Under the pieces are notes generated by a model. The model had not been told where the DNA came from, ran no database searches, and worked only from the letters and a program-made list of their open reading frames with translations. Positions 62,558-62,685 of a stretch of 62,685 bases of DNA are shown here, in pieces. Origin of the DNA: Zygnema cylindricum (Eukaryota; Streptophyta; Zygnematophyceae; Zygnematales; Zygnemataceae); NCBI GenBank assembly GCA_037447655.1, contig JBBHKE010001829.1:1-62685 (forward strand). The letters run 5' to 3'. The translations under genes were made by a program, and so were the position numbers. Every line of letters starts with the position of its first letter. The first letter of the stretch is position 1.

Positions 62558-62685
62558 CACCGTCCATTGCTAGTAGAGTTAATCACTCTAATTTTCTTTT
62601 TTGACCCGAAATTATAAATAACTGTTAAGAACTCTATTTAAGTAAGTGGCCGAAAATAATCCATATTTCCAAACGTAATTTAGTG
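62558..62685. mobile_element. TA-type element, left end, cut by window end
   Basis: CACCGTCCATTGCTAGTAGA after TA, then GTTAATCACTCTAATTTTC, parallel to the element at 60035. It continues past the window. Confidence 0.6.

Overview
The window is nuclear DNA of a land plant. It has spliced genes with GT-AG introns, a plant-type ATG13, a plant B3-domain gene, CCCTAAA telomere-like repeats and many small plant-style DNA transposons. I cannot place it more narrowly. Long pyrimidine microsatellites and abundant small DNA elements would fit a seed-free lineage as well as a seed plant. There is no sign of prokaryotic organisation: no operons and no CRISPR.

Layout. Positions 1-10.7 kb are mostly transposon-derived: TA-flanked inverted-repeat elements, a 253-bp tandem duplication, a decayed minus-strand hAT transposase gene with a recognisable intron (6584-8669), and a Harbinger-like element (8813-9751). 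Gene 1 (10718-12519, three exons) encodes a four-segment membrane protein with a C-terminal coiled coil, probably TMEM192/FIP1-like. After a 0.5-kb GGGA microsatellite comes ATG13 (16420-20574, three exons, about 916 aa), the HORMA-domain regulator of the ATG1 autophagy kinase. A 0.9-kb piece of ATG13 (end of intron 1 plus exon 2) is repeated about 3 kb downstream (21792-22733). It abuts the 5' side of a B3-domain gene (23093-27603) whose first B3 domain lacks its N-terminal half in this window.

Positions 27.6-44 kb form a transposon field. Six PIF/Harbinger-like elements (counting the one at 8813) have perfect or near-perfect TTA/TAA target duplications. One pair is nested and one pair is an adjacent inverted pair. 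Four carry the same perfect 24-26 bp palindrome. TA-flanked 200-600 bp elements are interspersed.

Gene 4 (44446-48258, three exons, about 967 aa) is a membrane plus coiled-coil protein I do not recognise. Positions 48.3-57.4 kb hold more small elements, an 11-bp periodic GCGAC repeat (53.75-54.37 kb) and long CT, CCTT and GA tracts. Gene 5 (57462 to at least 61443) is an Atos/FAM214 family gene (DUF4210 plus Chromosome_seg regions) with a TA-type element in one intron; its 3' end was not found. The window ends in a 24-bp minisatellite and the left end of another TA element.

All five genes are on the plus strand, but nothing indicates that they act together. All splice junctions were read by eye: each joins in frame with GT/AG borders, but no transcript evidence was available.
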